DNA of 64,000 bases from Parasedimentitalea psychrophila (lineage in GTDB: Bacteria; Pseudomonadota; Alphaproteobacteria; Rhodobacterales; Rhodobacteraceae). A program made the position numbers and the translations under genes. Location: NCBI RefSeq assembly GCF_030285785.1, contig NZ_CP127247.1, positions 3,433,501 through 3,497,500 on the forward strand, written 5' to 3'. Positions 1 through 9,078 of this stretch are shown piece after piece (position 1 is the stretch's first letter; each line of letters begins with the position of its first letter). The notes under the pieces were generated by a model that saw only the letters and a list, made by a program, of their open reading frames with translations, had not been told where the DNA came from and did no database searches.

Positions 1-82
1 TTCGCGCACCGCGGCTGACCTGCCCCCGAAACGTCCCTCACTTTGAAGAAGAGTTTGCGCAACCTCTGAGAGGAGCAAACAG

Positions 83-262
83 ATGCGAAAGAGCCGGCTT
101 ACAGAGGCGCAGATTATTCACTGCCCGGCAGGGTATTGCGTCGCAATGTCCCGAGAGGGGATGATTAGGGAACAAGAAGGTGGGATGCCAGCTGCTGAGC
201 TGTGCCGCAGGAACGGTCTGTGTCCAGCGTCGTTCTAAAAGTTCAAAGCCAGCTTGTATTGT
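83..262 (+). pseudogene. IS3-family transposase orfA, broken
   Basis: Translation starts MRKSRLTEAQII, typical of IS3-family OrfA helix-turn-helix proteins, and resumes after the palindrome at 119-160 as MIREQEGGMPAAELCRRNGL and PASF. A stop codon at 236-238 (TAA) sits where the family has a tyrosine codon. The sequence continues KFKAS and then degenerates. It carries an insertion and a nonsense change and is not functional. Confidence 0.7.
119..160 (-). repeat. Transposase-associated palindrome, copy 1
   Basis: A 42-bp element, from CACTGCCCGGCAGGG to CCCGAGAGGGG, with an inner stem ATTGC/GCAAT. It lies inside orfA of the IS3 remnant, between the codons for AQII and MIREQE. On the minus strand it reads in the consensus direction (CCCCTCTCGGG first). 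Confidence 0.8.
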
Positions 263-369
263 CAGTGAGCGAGCCAATGTCCGCCATTGGTCCGAGGACA
301 ATGGCCAGCGGAACGGAGATCACCAGTCTCGCGATCTTGAAGTGGGCTGGCGATGACGATGAGGAATGA

Positions 370-535
370 CATTATATCGATCCTGGAAAACCTCGGTGGA
401 ACGCCTTTATCGAGTCTTTCAACGTTAGCCTGCGCCCCTCTCGGCAGATTGCTTTGCGATACCCTGCCGGGCAATGGACGAGTGATTGAACAGGGAGTTG
501 ATCGATACGTTGGATGACGCAACCCGCAGACACTC
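370..535 (+). pseudogene. IS3-family transposase orfB, C-terminal remnant
   Basis: The frame reads YIDPGKPRWNAFIESFNVSLR, a well-known stretch of the DDE integrase domain of IS3 OrfB (GKP..NAFIESFNG.LRDE). After the palindrome at 435-476 it resumes as DE, stop, LNRELIDTLDDATRR. The catalytic N-terminal part is missing. The palindrome separates the codons for LR and DE almost exactly. Confidence 0.7.
435..476 (+). repeat. Transposase-associated palindrome, copy 2
   Basis: A 42-bp copy in the consensus direction, CCCCTCTCGG to CCCTGCCGGGCAATG. The inner stem ATTGC/GCGAT is weakened relative to other copies. It is inserted in the orfB remnant between CTGCG and GACGAG, which would be contiguous in an intact transposase. 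Confidence 0.8.
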
Positions 536-834
536 GTTGTGAATGAGGGAGCCTTGGCGGGCAAATCAGTTGGCAAATCAGGGGGGCAAATCAGGGGGGC
601 AGGTCACGGCCAATGGCAGTGTCGCTGTCCCAATTTGACAGAGGTTTGCGGGTTGATATTGGTGTTGGGGGTCTCTTTTGGCGCTGACCTGTCGCCGCCC
701 TGGGCCATGTTTGTGCGCTGAATTGAGCGGCCTCCCTTGCAACCTTGGGCCGGCCAAATGATTATGACTGGCAAATGAATATGACTGGCAAACACGCGGG
801 CCAATTCTGGACGCGGTGGGATGGGGGATTTTGG

Positions 835-1899
835 ATGATCTATACAACTGAAGGCCGGGGGCGGCTGTTTGACAACGTCTTGCAGACCATTGGCGACACG
901 CCGACCATCCGCCTGAACCGGGTAGCGCCGCAGGGTGTTGATATCTATGTGAAATTTGAGGCTTTCAATCCCGGTGGTTCGGTCAAGGACCGGCTGGCGC
1001 TGAACATCGTTGAGGCCGGTGAGCGCGAGGGTCGGTTGCAGCCGGGGCAAACCGTGGTCGAGGCCACCAGCGGCAATACCGGCATTGGTCTGGCGATGGT
1101 CTGCGCCGCCAAGGGCTATCCGCTGGTGATCACCATGCATGACGGGTTCTCGGTTGAGCGGCGTCAGGTGATGCGGATGCTGGGGGCCAAGGTGGTGCTG
1201 ACCCGCAAGGAAGACAAGGGATTGGGCATGGTGCTCAAGGCTAAGGAGCTGGCTGAGGCCAATGGCTGGTTTCTGGCGCATCAGTTTGAAACCAAGGACA
1301 ACGCCGATATTCATGAGGTCACCACGGCGCGTGAAATTCTGGGTGATTTTAACGGCAAATCACTGGATCAAGTGGTGCTGGGCTTTGGCACTGGCGGCAC
1401 TGCAACCGGTTTGGGGCGGGTGCTGAAACAGGCACGTCCCGGTCTGAAGATCATCCTGAGCGAGCCGGAAAACGCCACACTGGTTGGATCGGGCACCGCG
1501 CAGGCGCGCAACGACGAAGGCGAGCCGAGCGAGAGCCATCCGGCGTTTGCGCCGCATCCAGTGCAGGGCTGGACACCTGACTTTATCCCGCTGGTGTTGC
1601 AAGAGGCGCTGGATCAGGGCTATTTCGACGGCTTGCAGCCGGTGAGCGGCGCCGAGAGCATTGCCATGTCGCGCCGTTTGGCGGCTGAGGAAGGCATTCT
1701 GGCGGGGATTTCCGGCGGTGCTTCGGTTGCGGCGGCGGTGAAGGTGGCGGAGACTGCACCCAAGGGTTCGGTCATTCTGGCGATCCTGCCGGATACCGGC
1801 GAGCGCTATCTGTCAACGCCGCTGTTTGACGGCATCGAGACCGAGATGGACGCGGCTGAGCTGGCGCTGTCGCAGTCAACACCGGGGTTCAGGTACTGA
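835..1899 (+). CDS. cysK: Cysteine synthase A (O-acetylserine sulfhydrylase)
   Basis: A PLP enzyme that makes L-cysteine from O-acetylserine and sulfide. About 354 residues, slightly longer than typical CysK. The PLP lysine is in NPGGSVKD (K51 from this start), followed by the substrate loop TSGNTG, the glycine-rich GFGTGGTATG phosphate-binding loop and GISGGAS near the C-terminus. The start ATG at 835 is chosen because family similarity begins at RLFDNVLQTIGDTPTIRLN and a GGGGG stretch precedes it; in-frame upstream ATGs at 745 and 775 would add unrelated residues. It is monocistronic and converges on pdhC across a terminator. A related beta-family lyase cannot be excluded, but the motifs fit CysK well. 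Confidence 0.88.
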   Translation: MIYTTEGRGRLFDNVLQTIGDTPTIRLNRVAPQGVDIYVKFEAFNPGGSVKDRLALNIVEAGEREGRLQPGQTVVEATSGNTGIGLAMVCAAKGYPLVITMHDGFSVERRQVMRMLGAKVVLTRKEDKGLGMVLKAKELAEANGWFLAHQFETKDNADIHEVTTAREILGDFNGKSLDQVVLGFGTGGTATGLGRVLKQARPGLKIILSEPENATLVGSGTAQARNDEGEPSESHPAFAPHPVQGWTPDFIPLVLQEALDQGYFDGLQPVSGAESIAMSRRLAAEEGILAGISGGASVAAAVKVAETAPKGSVILAILPDTGERYLSTPLFDGIETEMDAAELALSQSTPGFRY

Positions 1900-2044
1900 T
1901 CAAGGGGCAAGCTCTCTCTTGCATAGACACAGGTGGCGGTCTTGGCATCACAAATGCCCAGGCTGTGCTTGGTGCCACTGTGGGATTTGAGTATTTTTGG
2001 CAAAAAGAAGCAGGGCGCTGGTTTCATACCGCGCATGGCTTACT

Positions 2045-2077
2045 AAAAAGCCCCGGTCGCTGTGACCGGGGCTTTTC
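2045..2077. terminator. Bidirectional terminator between cysK and pdhC
   Basis: Perfect GC stem GCCCCGGTC/GACCGGGGC with a short loop, A-run on the left and T-run on the right, so it can work on both strands. It sits between the convergent ends of cysK (1899) and pdhC (2100). Confidence 0.85.
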
Positions 2078-2099
2078 AATTTCTGTGTCACTGTCTGGC

Positions 2100-3428
2100 T
2101 CAGGCCAGCATGGCAAGGGGGTTTTCCAGATTTTCAACGATGGCTTTCAGCAGGTTGGCCCCCACTGCGCCGTCGATGACACGGTGGTCAACTGACATGG
2201 TGACAGACATCACGGTGGCCACTTTCAGCTCGCCGTCTTCGCCAACCACCGGCTGTTTTTTGCCAGCCCCGACCGCCAGAATACCGGCATGGGGTGGGTT
2301 GACGATGGCGTCAAAGTTGTCGACGCCAAACATCCCCAAGTTAGAGATCGCGAAGGAGCCGCCCTGATATTCGCTGGGCGCCAGTTTGCGCTCGCGGGCA
2401 CGCGACGCCATGTCCTTCATCTGCGCCGACAGGGCTGACAGAGATTTCATGTGGGCATCTTGCAGCACCGGGGTGAACAAGCCGCCCTCAACGGCGACCG
2501 CCACGGCCACATCCGAGGATTTCATCTGCAACACACGATCGCCTGCCCAGACCGCATTGGCCTCGGGCACCTGTTGCAGGGCGATGGCGACGGCCTTGAT
2601 GATGAAATCATTGACCGAGAGCTTTACCCCGCGGGCTGCGAGCTGTTTGTTCAGCTGGGCCCGGAAGACGAGCAGCGCATCCAGCTGGATGTCGCGGCGA
2701 AGGTAGAAATGCGGGATGGTCTGCTTGGCCTCGGTCAGACGTGCGGCGATGATCTTGCGCATGCCGTCGAGGCTGATTTCGTCGTAGTCGCGGTCGGCGT
2801 ACATCTTGGCGACCATTTCGGCCGAAGCCCCGGTTGGCATAGCGGTTGCAGCAGTCGGGGCGGCAGCGGCAGCGGTGACAACCGGAGCCGTTTTGGGCGC
2901 GGCGGCGGCGGCTTCGACATCGGCCTTGACGATACGACCACGCGGGCCGGAGCCGGACAGTGTGGTCAGATCCAGACCTTTGTCCGCCGCGATGCGACGG
3001 GCCAGAGGCGAGGCAAACAGGCGGCTGCCGTCTGCCGCAGCGGGTGCTGCCGGGGCGGTTGCTGTAGCCGGGGCGGTTGCTGCTGACGCAGGTGCGGCGG
3101 CCTCAACCGCTGCAGGAGCGGCCTCACCCGTCGCGGCTGCAGCGGCAGCCGGCGCGGCGCTGGTGGAGATGTCATCGGCGCTTTCGCCGTCTTCCAGCAG
3201 CACGGCGATGGCAGTGTTGACCTTGACCCCTTCGGAGCCCTCAGGGATCAGGATCTTGCCAATCACCCCTTCGTCAACAGCTTCGAATTCCATCGTTGCC
3301 TTGTCGGTTTCAATCTCGGCGATCAAGTCACCGGACGACACGGTGTCGCCCTCTTTGACCAGCCATTTCGCCAGGGTGCCTTCCTCCATGGTGGGGGACA
3401 GCGCAGGCATCAGGATTTCTGTAGGCAT
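2100..3428 (-). CDS. pdhC: Pyruvate dehydrogenase E2, dihydrolipoyllysine acetyltransferase
   Basis: The core of the pyruvate dehydrogenase complex; it moves the acetyl group from E1 to CoA. Of 442 residues, 1-80 form one lipoyl domain with the lipoylated lysine in ETDKATME (K43). An Ala/Pro-rich linker follows, then the E3-binding domain (about 136-172, [14 protein letters not shown] and [12 protein letters not shown]), a second linker, and the acetyltransferase domain from about 215. The catalytic DHRVIDG motif (H415, D419) lies near the C-terminus. The start has a good AAGGAG. It is the last gene of pdhA-pdhB-pdhC, 12 bp after pdhB. The E3 partner gene is elsewhere (62393). Confidence 0.96.
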   Translation of the reverse strand: MPTEILMPALSPTMEEGTLAKWLVKEGDTVSSGDLIAEIETDKATMEFEAVDEGVIGKILIPEGSEGVKVNTAIAVLLEDGESADDISTSAAPAAAAAATGEAAPAAVEAAAPASAATAPATATAPAAPAAADGSRLFASPLARRIAADKGLDLTTLSGSGPRGRIVKADVEAAAAAPKTAPVVTAAAAAPTAATAMPTGASAEMVAKMYADRDYDEISLDGMRKIIAARLTEAKQTIPHFYLRRDIQLDALLVFRAQLNKQLAARGVKLSVNDFIIKAVAIALQQVPEANAVWAGDRVLQMKSSDVAVAVAVEGGLFTPVLQDAHMKSLSALSAQMKDMASRARERKLAPSEYQGGSFAISNLGMFGVDNFDAIVNPPHAGILAVGAGKKQPVVGEDGELKVATVMSVTMSVDHRVIDGAVGANLLKAIVENLENPLAMLA

Positions 3429-3440
3429 AGCTCTGTCTCC

Positions 3441-4814
3441 TTACCGGTAGGTCACTTGTTTCACTGCGGCAATCACCTCGTCGGTGGTGATCAGCGCCAG
3501 TTTTTCGAGGTTGGCAGCATAGGGCATCGGCACGTCCTTGCCGGTGCAGGTGATGATCGGCGCGTCCAGATAGTCAAACGCCTCGCGTGACACTTCGGAG
3601 GCGATGTAGCTGCCGACCGAGCCCTGCGGCCAGCCTTCCTCGACGGTGACCAGACGGTTGGTCTTCATCACCGATTTGATCACCGTCGGCAGATCCATCG
3701 GCCGCAGGGTGCGCAGGTCGATGACCTCGGCTGAAATACCCTCTTCGGCCAGCTTATCAGCGGCTTCCAGTGCATATTGCATGCCGATGCTGAAGGAGAC
3801 GATGGTGACGTCGGTGCCAGTGCGGCAGATTTTGGCCTTGCCGAAGGGCACGGTGAAATCATCCAGTTTGGGCACGTCAAAGGCGCGACCATAGAGCATT
3901 TCATTCTCCAGAAAGATCACCGGGTTTGGATCGCGGATCGCCGATTTCAGCAAGCCTTTGGCGTCGGAGGCCGAATAGGGCGTCACCACCTTGAGACCGG
4001 GGATCTGCATGTACCAGGCGGCAAAGCACTGGCTGTGCTGGGCGCCAACCCGGGAGGCGGCGCCATTGGCACCGCGGAACACCATGGGCGCCCCCATCTG
4101 ACCACCGGACATATACAATGTCTTGGCTGCCGAGTTGATGATCTGGTCCATCGCCTGCATGGCGAAGTTGAAGGTCATGAACTCGACAATCGGTTTCAGC
4201 CCGCCAAAGGCGGCGCCGACGGCGATGCCGGTGAAGCCGTGCTCGGTGATTGGGGTGTCGATGACGCGCTTGGCGCCAAATTCGTCCAGCAAACCCTGCG
4301 AGATCTTGTAAGCGCCCTGATATTCGGCGACTTCTTCGCCCATCAGAAAGACGTTTTCGTCGGCGCGCATCTCTTCGGCCATGGCGTCGCGCAGGGCTTC
4401 GCGCACGGTGGTTTTCACCAGTTCGGTGCCCTCGGGCCAATCCGGGGTCAGGTCGACCACCGGTGCAGCAGCAACAGCTGCAACTGGAGCGGCGGGCTCT
4501 GCACTTGCCGCAGAGTCCGGGACGGCGGTGACGGGTGGAGCTGCGGCCACCGGTGCGGCATCCAGCGCTTCGCCCTCCTCAATCAGGATGGCGATGGCGG
4601 TGTTAACCTTAACCGCCTCGCTGCCTTCGGCGATCAGGATCTTGCCGATCACCCCCTCATCAACGGCTTCGAACTCCATCGTCGCCTTGTCGGTTTCAAT
4701 CTCGGCCATCACATCGCCGGATTTGACCGTATCGCCCTCTTTGACCAGCCATTTGGCCAGCGTGCCTTCCTCCATGGTGGGGGACAGTGCGGGCATCAGA
4801 ATTTCAGTTGCCAT
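3441..4814 (-). CDS. pdhB: Pyruvate dehydrogenase E1 beta subunit with N-terminal lipoyl domain
   Basis: Forms the E1 heterotetramer with PdhA and catalyses thiamine-diphosphate-dependent decarboxylation of pyruvate. It has 457 residues, longer than plain E1 beta, because residues 1-80 are a complete lipoyl domain nearly identical to that of PdhC (K43 in ETDKATME), followed by an Ala/Pro linker. The E1 beta domain starts near 125 ([11 protein letters not shown]) and contains [30 protein letters not shown] and the C-terminal transketolase domain. This lipoyl fusion is characteristic of alphaproteobacterial PdhB. The ribosome site is GGGGGA, 15 bp after pdhA. Confidence 0.96.
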   Translation of the reverse strand: MATEILMPALSPTMEEGTLAKWLVKEGDTVKSGDVMAEIETDKATMEFEAVDEGVIGKILIAEGSEAVKVNTAIAILIEEGEALDAAPVAAAPPVTAVPDSAASAEPAAPVAAVAAAPVVDLTPDWPEGTELVKTTVREALRDAMAEEMRADENVFLMGEEVAEYQGAYKISQGLLDEFGAKRVIDTPITEHGFTGIAVGAAFGGLKPIVEFMTFNFAMQAMDQIINSAAKTLYMSGGQMGAPMVFRGANGAASRVGAQHSQCFAAWYMQIPGLKVVTPYSASDAKGLLKSAIRDPNPVIFLENEMLYGRAFDVPKLDDFTVPFGKAKICRTGTDVTIVSFSIGMQYALEAADKLAEEGISAEVIDLRTLRPMDLPTVIKSVMKTNRLVTVEEGWPQGSVGSYIASEVSREAFDYLDAPIITCTGKDVPMPYAANLEKLALITTDEVIAAVKQVTYR

Positions 4815-4829
4815 GTTGTATGGTCCCCC

Positions 4830-5819
4830 TCAGGCGTAAATGTCGGTCCAGAGCTCTTCGAGCGCTGGTTCCGGGCTGGTGCGGGCAAAGTCGGCGGCGT
4901 CGTTGACAACCGCTTTGATCTCTTTGTCGATCGCCTTGAGATCATCCTCGGTGGCGTATTTATTGTCCAGCAACAGAGTGCGGACCTGTTCGATCGGATC
5001 GCGTTCCTCGCGCATTTTCTGCACCTCTTCGCGGGTCCGGTACTTGGCGGGATCCGACATCGAGTGGCCACGGTAGCGGTAGGTTTTGACCTCGAGAATA
5101 TAGGGGCCCTTGCCGGAGCGGCAATGGGCCACGGCGCGTTCGCCGGCCTCTTTCACGGCCAGCACGCTCATCCCGTCGACCGCTTCTCCGGGGATACCAA
5201 AGGCCTCGCCACGGGTGTAGATATCCGGGGTGACAGAGGAGCGTTTTTGCGAGGTGCCCATGGCATATTGGTTGTTCTCGATGACAAAGATCACCGGCAG
5301 CTGCCAGAGCGCGGCCATGTTGAAGGTCTCATAGACCTGACCCTGGTTGGAGGCGCCGTCACCGAAATAGGTGAAGGAGACCCGGCCGTTGCCGTTGTAT
5401 TTGTCGGCAAAAGCCAGACCTGCGCCGATGGGCACCTGGGCGCCGACGATACCGTGGCCGCCGTAAAAGTGTTTCTCTTTCGAGAACATGTGCATGGAGC
5501 CGCCCTTGCCCTTGGACAAGCCGCCGGTCCGGCCGGTCAACTCGGCCATGACACCGCCGGCATCCATGCCACAGGCCAGCATATGGCCGTGGTCGCGGTA
5601 GGAGGTCAGACGTTTGTCGCCTTCCTCGGCGGCGGCCTCGAGGCCGACAACCACCGCTTCCTGACCGATGTAGAGATGGCAGAAACCGCCGATCAGGCCC
5701 ATGCCATAGAGCTGGCCGGCCTTTTCTTCGAATCGACGAATGAGCAACATCGAGCGGTAGTGCTCGGTCAGTTCCTCGGCGGAAACATTTGTTTTCTTAA
5801 CGCTTTTTCTCGCAGCCAT
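4830..5819 (-). CDS. pdhA: Pyruvate dehydrogenase E1 alpha subunit
   Basis: The thiamine-diphosphate-binding half of E1. It has 329 residues, normal for alphaproteobacteria. The cofactor motif is intact: GDG at 153-155 in YFGDGASNQG and NN at 182-183 in VIENNQYAMGT. The substrate and regulatory loop YRYRGHSMSDPAKYR is present near 267. GGGGGAG precedes the ATG. It is first in pdhABC, downstream of ftsB on the same strand. A perfect palindrome 24 bp upstream of the start (5843-5868) is a candidate operator for the operon. Confidence 0.96.
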   Translation of the reverse strand: MAARKSVKKTNVSAEELTEHYRSMLLIRRFEEKAGQLYGMGLIGGFCHLYIGQEAVVVGLEAAAEEGDKRLTSYRDHGHMLACGMDAGGVMAELTGRTGGLSKGKGGSMHMFSKEKHFYGGHGIVGAQVPIGAGLAFADKYNGNGRVSFTYFGDGASNQGQVYETFNMAALWQLPVIFVIENNQYAMGTSQKRSSVTPDIYTRGEAFGIPGEAVDGMSVLAVKEAGERAVAHCRSGKGPYILEVKTYRYRGHSMSDPAKYRTREEVQKMREERDPIEQVRTLLLDNKYATEDDLKAIDKEIKAVVNDAADFARTSPEPALEELWTDIYA

Positions 5820-5842
5820 GGTGGCAAACTCCCCCTGTAGGC

Positions 5843-5868
5843 TAGATAGTTTAGTGTTAAACTATCTA
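5843..5868. promoter_or_regulatory. Palindromic operator candidate upstream of pdhABC
   Basis: Perfect 11-bp arms TAGATAGTTTA/TAAACTATCTA separated by GTGT, AT-rich in a GC-rich setting, 24-49 bp upstream of the pdhA start. The size and symmetry suit a dimeric winged-helix regulator; AT-rich sites of this general form are known for MarR-family proteins. No regulator gene lies nearby, so the binding protein is unknown. Confidence 0.5.
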
Positions 5869-6018
5869 ATAAAGGATTTTGAAGCCGGTGGCGAGAGATT
5901 TTGTGACGCGAGGTTTTGGACCGCTAAGTTTTGGCCGGGAGACCGCCGTAGGGCCCATATGAACCGCTGCCTGTTGCAAGGGGTCAGCGTCGGTGGCGCT
6001 GGTGGTGCAGGGGGGGGG

Positions 6019-6345
6019 TTAACGGATCACGATCTCGTCGGCGCGCAATACGCCGAGAACTGACCGGGCCTGTTCGTCGAGGAGGTCCAGATCAAGGAAG
6101 GTGTCGGACAGCCGATGGGTGAGGTTTTCCATCTGCGCGATGTCAAGATTGAGCCGGGTGAGATCGCGGTTCAAGGTCTCTGCCTCTGCCGCGATCTCGA
6201 CCCTGCGAAATAACCCGAAATCCCCCTGCACCGCCGCAAATGTAAAATATGCGCTAAGCGCAAATGCGGCGGCAAAGAAGGGCAATGAACCAAGGTTGGG
6301 TCGATGGTTTCGGGTCAATTGGAAGTGCCTGTATGGTCTGCTCAA
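6019..6345 (-). CDS. ftsB: FtsB-like septum formation initiator
   Basis: A small bitopic division protein of the FtsB/DivIC family, thought to link the FtsQ-FtsL complex to septal wall synthesis. About 108 residues: short cytoplasmic N-terminus, one membrane helix (about 20-39, SLPFFAAAFALSAYFTFAAV), then a coiled coil (about 50-80). The start is uncertain: no ATG fits, and the TTG at 6345 lacks a clear ribosome site. A similar gene sits upstream of pdhA in many alphaproteobacteria, which supports the call. It is the last core gene before the island. Confidence 0.8.
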   Translation of the reverse strand: MSRPYRHFQLTRNHRPNLGSLPFFAAAFALSAYFTFAAVQGDFGLFRRVEIAAEAETLNRDLTRLNLDIAQMENLTHRLSDTFLDLDLLDEQARSVLGVLRADEIVIR

Positions 6346-6492
6346 GTTTTATGTAGCGCCGGTTGATCCCGCGTCTGTCACTGGTATGACACAAGCGAAT
6401 CAGCTTGTGAATCCCCTTTGAGCCCTATGGGGCAAGTTTTTTCGTTAAGGTTTTGGTAGGGTTTGCTGGGGGTTGCTAGGGGTTTAGAGGGC

Positions 6493-6505
6493 GGCCCTGC
6501 GGGCC
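6493..6505. other. Short hairpin in the ftsB-side flank
   Basis: GGCCC/GGGCC with a TGC loop, followed by CTCCGGCGGG. It is part of the intergenic sequence that runs into the proposed attL at 6531. Confidence 0.35.
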
Positions 6506-6530
6506 ACTGCCTCCGGCGGGGATATTTAAG

Positions 6531-6543
6531 GCCGATTTGGCAA
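6531..6543. other. Putative attL core, GATATTTAAGGCC
   Basis: Identical to 47636-47648. To its left is CTCCGGCGGG, which with the sequence right of the other copy (AGATGAAGCC) rebuilds a Roseobacter-type intergenic motif. The integrase gene starts at 6691. Confidence 0.6.
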
Positions 6544-6690
6544 CAAAATAGGAAAGCTGCTTCGGCGTTTCCCTTTGTTTTATAGGGCTATCGTTGGGTT
6601 TTGATAGAAAACTTGCCAGTCCTCCCTCCGATCTGCTACTGATATTTGCTACTACCTCAACTTTAATCACAGCTTTTGAGGGGTCTAAAT

Positions 6691-7953
6691 ATGGAACTGA
6701 TGCGCAGGGGTAAAAAAGGGTTATTCACTCACAAGCGGCCCGTTCCTACCCGTTACCGGGAAATTGAAGGGCGGGCATATGTTTGGACCGCCTTGCACAC
6801 CGACGCCCGTGCGGAGGCACTTCAAAAGGCGCGGGCGATTGTGTTTTTGCAGGATGCCCAATGGGAGGCCGCACTGGCCAAGCAAACCGTAAAGGCATCG
6901 GCCCTATATGCTGAGTTGCGGACGCTGGCGCAGGCGATGGGCTTTGCCTACCTGCCCGAAGCCGATGTGGCAGACCTGCCGGATAAGGAATTCTTGCAGC
7001 GGGTTGAAGCCGGGGTAGCTGGGACTGCCTCGGAGTGCGCCGCAGTGCTTGGGGCCGCCGAGGTGCCTAAGCTGCTTCTCTCGGGCTTGTTTGACGCCTA
7101 CGCCGGTTTCGTTGCTGACAAGATCAGAAAAAAGGACGCGCAACAGCTTCGGAAATGGCGCTCCCCGCGCTTGCGCGCCGTCACCAATTTGATCGGCGTT
7201 ATTGGCGATATGCCAGTGCAGGAAATCACGCGCCAGCACGCCCTAACCTTCCGCGCTCACTGGTGGAGCCGAATGCAGAGCGAAGGCCGGTCAGCGGCCA
7301 CAGGGAACCACGATTTGGGCAATCTCAGTTCAATGGTGAGTGAGGTTTGCATGAAACAAGGATGGGATATGGCGAACCCGTTTTTGCGGCTTTGGTTTGA
7401 ACCAGATGGTGAGCGCCGCCCGGCGTTTTCAGCAGAATGGATCAGTAGCAAAATTCTAGCCCCCGGCGCGCTTGATAATATGAGCGATGAGGAGCGGGCG
7501 ATTTTTCTTGTTGTGGTAAACACCGGCGCGCGGCCTTCAGAAATTATCAATCTGCTACCCGAACGCATCAGGCTTGACGCCAATATCCCGCACATCCAAA
7601 TCCGGGCCGAGGGGCGCACCCTTAAAAACAAATATTCCTCCCGTGATGTGCCGCTGTTGGGCGTATCCCTTGAGGCCATGCGGGCCTTTCCTGATGGCTT
7701 CCCCCGATACAGGACCTTTGGCGATTGGACCGACCATGCGACTGGACATTTAAGGGATAGTGGGCTGCTGGAAAGCGACAAACATACCGCCTATTCACTG
7801 CGTCACTCTATAAGCGACCGTTTGCTTAACAGCGGGTGCCAAGATCGGGTTCGGAAAGAAATTATGGGCCACAAGCCCGAAAAAATGATTTACGGCGAAG
7901 GCTCAAATCTAGACACAAAGCTTGCCGCACTTGCGCCGATAGCCTTGGTTTGA
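6691..7953 (+). CDS. Tyrosine recombinase (phage/island integrase)
   Basis: Catalyses site-specific integration and excision. About 420 residues from the ATG at 6691, which has GAGGGG upstream; an in-frame TTG at 6676 is less likely. Catalytic residues: R281 in NTGARPSEI, R371 in YSLRHSISD (Y replaces the first His of the classic HxxR box, as in some phage integrases), H394 in MGHKPEK and the nucleophile Y401 in MIYGEG. The N-terminal 200 residues form the arm and core DNA-binding part. It is the first gene inside the left repeat and points into the island. It looks intact, so the island might still be excisable if both att sites work. Confidence 0.9.
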   Translation: MELMRRGKKGLFTHKRPVPTRYREIEGRAYVWTALHTDARAEALQKARAIVFLQDAQWEAALAKQTVKASALYAELRTLAQAMGFAYLPEADVADLPDKEFLQRVEAGVAGTASECAAVLGAAEVPKLLLSGLFDAYAGFVADKIRKKDAQQLRKWRSPRLRAVTNLIGVIGDMPVQEITRQHALTFRAHWWSRMQSEGRSAATGNHDLGNLSSMVSEVCMKQGWDMANPFLRLWFEPDGERRPAFSAEWISSKILAPGALDNMSDEERAIFLVVVNTGARPSEIINLLPERIRLDANIPHIQIRAEGRTLKNKYSSRDVPLLGVSLEAMRAFPDGFPRYRTFGDWTDHATGHLRDSGLLESDKHTAYSLRHSISDRLLNSGCQDRVRKEIMGHKPEKMIYGEGSNLDTKLAALAPIALV

Positions 7954-8553
7954 AGCAACGCCATCGCCCGAAAATGTGGGGAGCCCCGAACCAGCAGCGC
8001 GGCCCTGATTTCCTATATCCACTCCCAAATTGACCCATAAGGGCTATCCCCAGCCCCTCGCCGAGTCATGTGCTGCGCTAGGGCCGTCTATGCGGGCCAA
8101 GGGGTCCGTCACTGATAGCACCGGCGCAGCGCGCGCCGTCATCCAGCACCTGCAGAGCCCCCTCGGCGCGCCACGCGGCCACCCAAGACGTGTTTGACGG
8201 CGAACTGTTGCACGGCATTTCCCCGGCTCCAATTTCAACGATCTATGGCAAAAACGTTGCCCCAACAATCATCAGTGGCGAACCTCTTTGCATTGAGTCG
8301 TAAAGCAATATGTGGCCGACTGGCATGGGTGCAACGGCTGGATATGAATCGAAGCGGTGCAAACTGAGCAGCAGGACGGAAAATTTTTTACTAAATTTTT
8401 GTGAACTGCAAAACCAGATTTCAGGGGCGGATTTGATAATCCGCCGCCAAAAGGGCTCGGGTTACAATTGACTTCATAGAGGTGACGACAAAAAAATTGC
8501 CTTGATGACATGGAGGTAAGGCAAACTGGCTGCCACTCGCAGGCCGCAGGGCT
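7954..8553. other. Gene-free stretch after the integrase
   Basis: No convincing gene in any frame. The only structure seen is a perfect 8-bp hairpin at 8426-8445 (GGCGGATT/AATCCGCC, loop TGAT) without a T-run. Confidence 0.4.
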
Positions 8554-8694
8554 TCATCCGCACGTGAAAGCCCGGATAAACCCAGCTTTCAGGCCTCTCC
8601 CGGCCCGTCGTTTGGCAGTATTGGCTATTTCGGCACCAATCTGTTCGGCGGGTCTGCCGCAGATTGGGCAACTGGGGGCGGGGTCAGCCGCCAT
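8554..8694 (-). CDS. Possible small zinc-ribbon-like protein
   Basis: Would encode about 46 residues, with CPICGRPAE near the N-terminus and FTCG at the end. Its ATG overlaps the last 11 bp of the repressor gene, with AAGGAG and GGAGAG just upstream, so translational coupling is possible. The CPICGRP start resembles the N-terminus of YacG-type zinc proteins, but the rest does not. It may be chance. Confidence 0.25.
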   Translation of the reverse strand: MAADPAPSCPICGRPAEQIGAEIANTAKRRAGRGLKAGFIRAFTCG

Positions 8695-8971
8695 TCTCTC
8701 CGCCGCTCCTTGCCTCAATAAGCGCATTGCGCAGGGCCATCGGTAAAGCGTTTTGATCACCTAGATAAATGAAGTCCAACGGCATCCCGTAGGTTTCTCG
8801 AAGCGCCAATGCACCGTCAACGCTTATTCGGTAATCGCCGTTCTCCCAGTTGTTGAGCTGCGCCCGCTTTAACCCGGCTTTTGTGGCATATTCCAATTGC
8901 GTCAGCCCGGTTAGCTTCCGATGCCATACAAGCCGTTGAGCAATATCCGAAAATTTGCGCATTTCCTTCAT
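8684..8971 (-). CDS. XRE/Cro-CI family repressor-like regulator
   Basis: 95 residues. The helix-turn-helix spans about 11-66 (RLVWHRKLTGLTQLEYATKAG, then LKRAQLNNWENGDYRISVDGA), a classic XRE fold. It is divergent from a Cro-like gene across 107 bp that hold two inverted repeats, the usual layout of a temperate-phage control region. Probably the lysogeny repressor of the prophage module; it has no peptidase domain, so induction would not be by RecA-driven self-cleavage. Confidence 0.8.
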   Translation of the reverse strand: MKEMRKFSDIAQRLVWHRKLTGLTQLEYATKAGLKRAQLNNWENGDYRISVDGALALRETYGMPLDFIYLGDQNALPMALRNALIEARSGGENGG

Positions 8972-9009
8972 CTTTTAATCTCCAAAAATGTTACTTGTCG
9001 CTCTGGGAT

Positions 9010-9068
9010 GGCAACAAAGTTGCCACAAATATCAATCCGACCGTCGATTGATGACAATTTGGCTGTCA
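9010..9068. promoter_or_regulatory. Divergent phage control region with two inverted repeats
   Basis: Between the repressor and the Cro-like gene lie GGCAAC-AAA-GTTGCC (9010-9024) and TGACA-N7-TGTCA (9052-9068). Both are plausible operators for the neighbouring helix-turn-helix proteins. The second ends 10 bp before the Cro-like ATG. No clear ribosome site precedes that ATG. Confidence 0.45.
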
Positions 9069-9078
9069 CAAGTATAGC

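Larger units (their letters stand above)
16..606 (+). mobile_element. IS3-family insertion sequence, internally deleted remnant
   Basis: The ends form 12-bp inverted repeats, TGACCTGCCCCC at 16-27 and GGGGGCAGGTCA at 595-606. CGGC lies directly outside both ends (12-15 and 607-610), a likely target duplication. Inside are the start of orfA and the last part of orfB, with the middle of the element missing. Both gene pieces are interrupted by a short palindromic repeat (119-160, 435-476). The right end also has three short direct repeats of GGCAAATCAG. The element is about half the usual IS3 length and cannot move itself. Confidence 0.75.

Noticed and set aside
604-1314. 236-codon open frame antisense to cysK
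   Set aside because: Shadow frame; runs out of the certain cysK gene with no resemblance to a protein family.
3777-5840. 687-codon open frame antisense to pdhB and pdhA
   Set aside because: It is the mirror of two certain genes in GC-rich DNA; no family resemblance, and codon bias explains the open frame.
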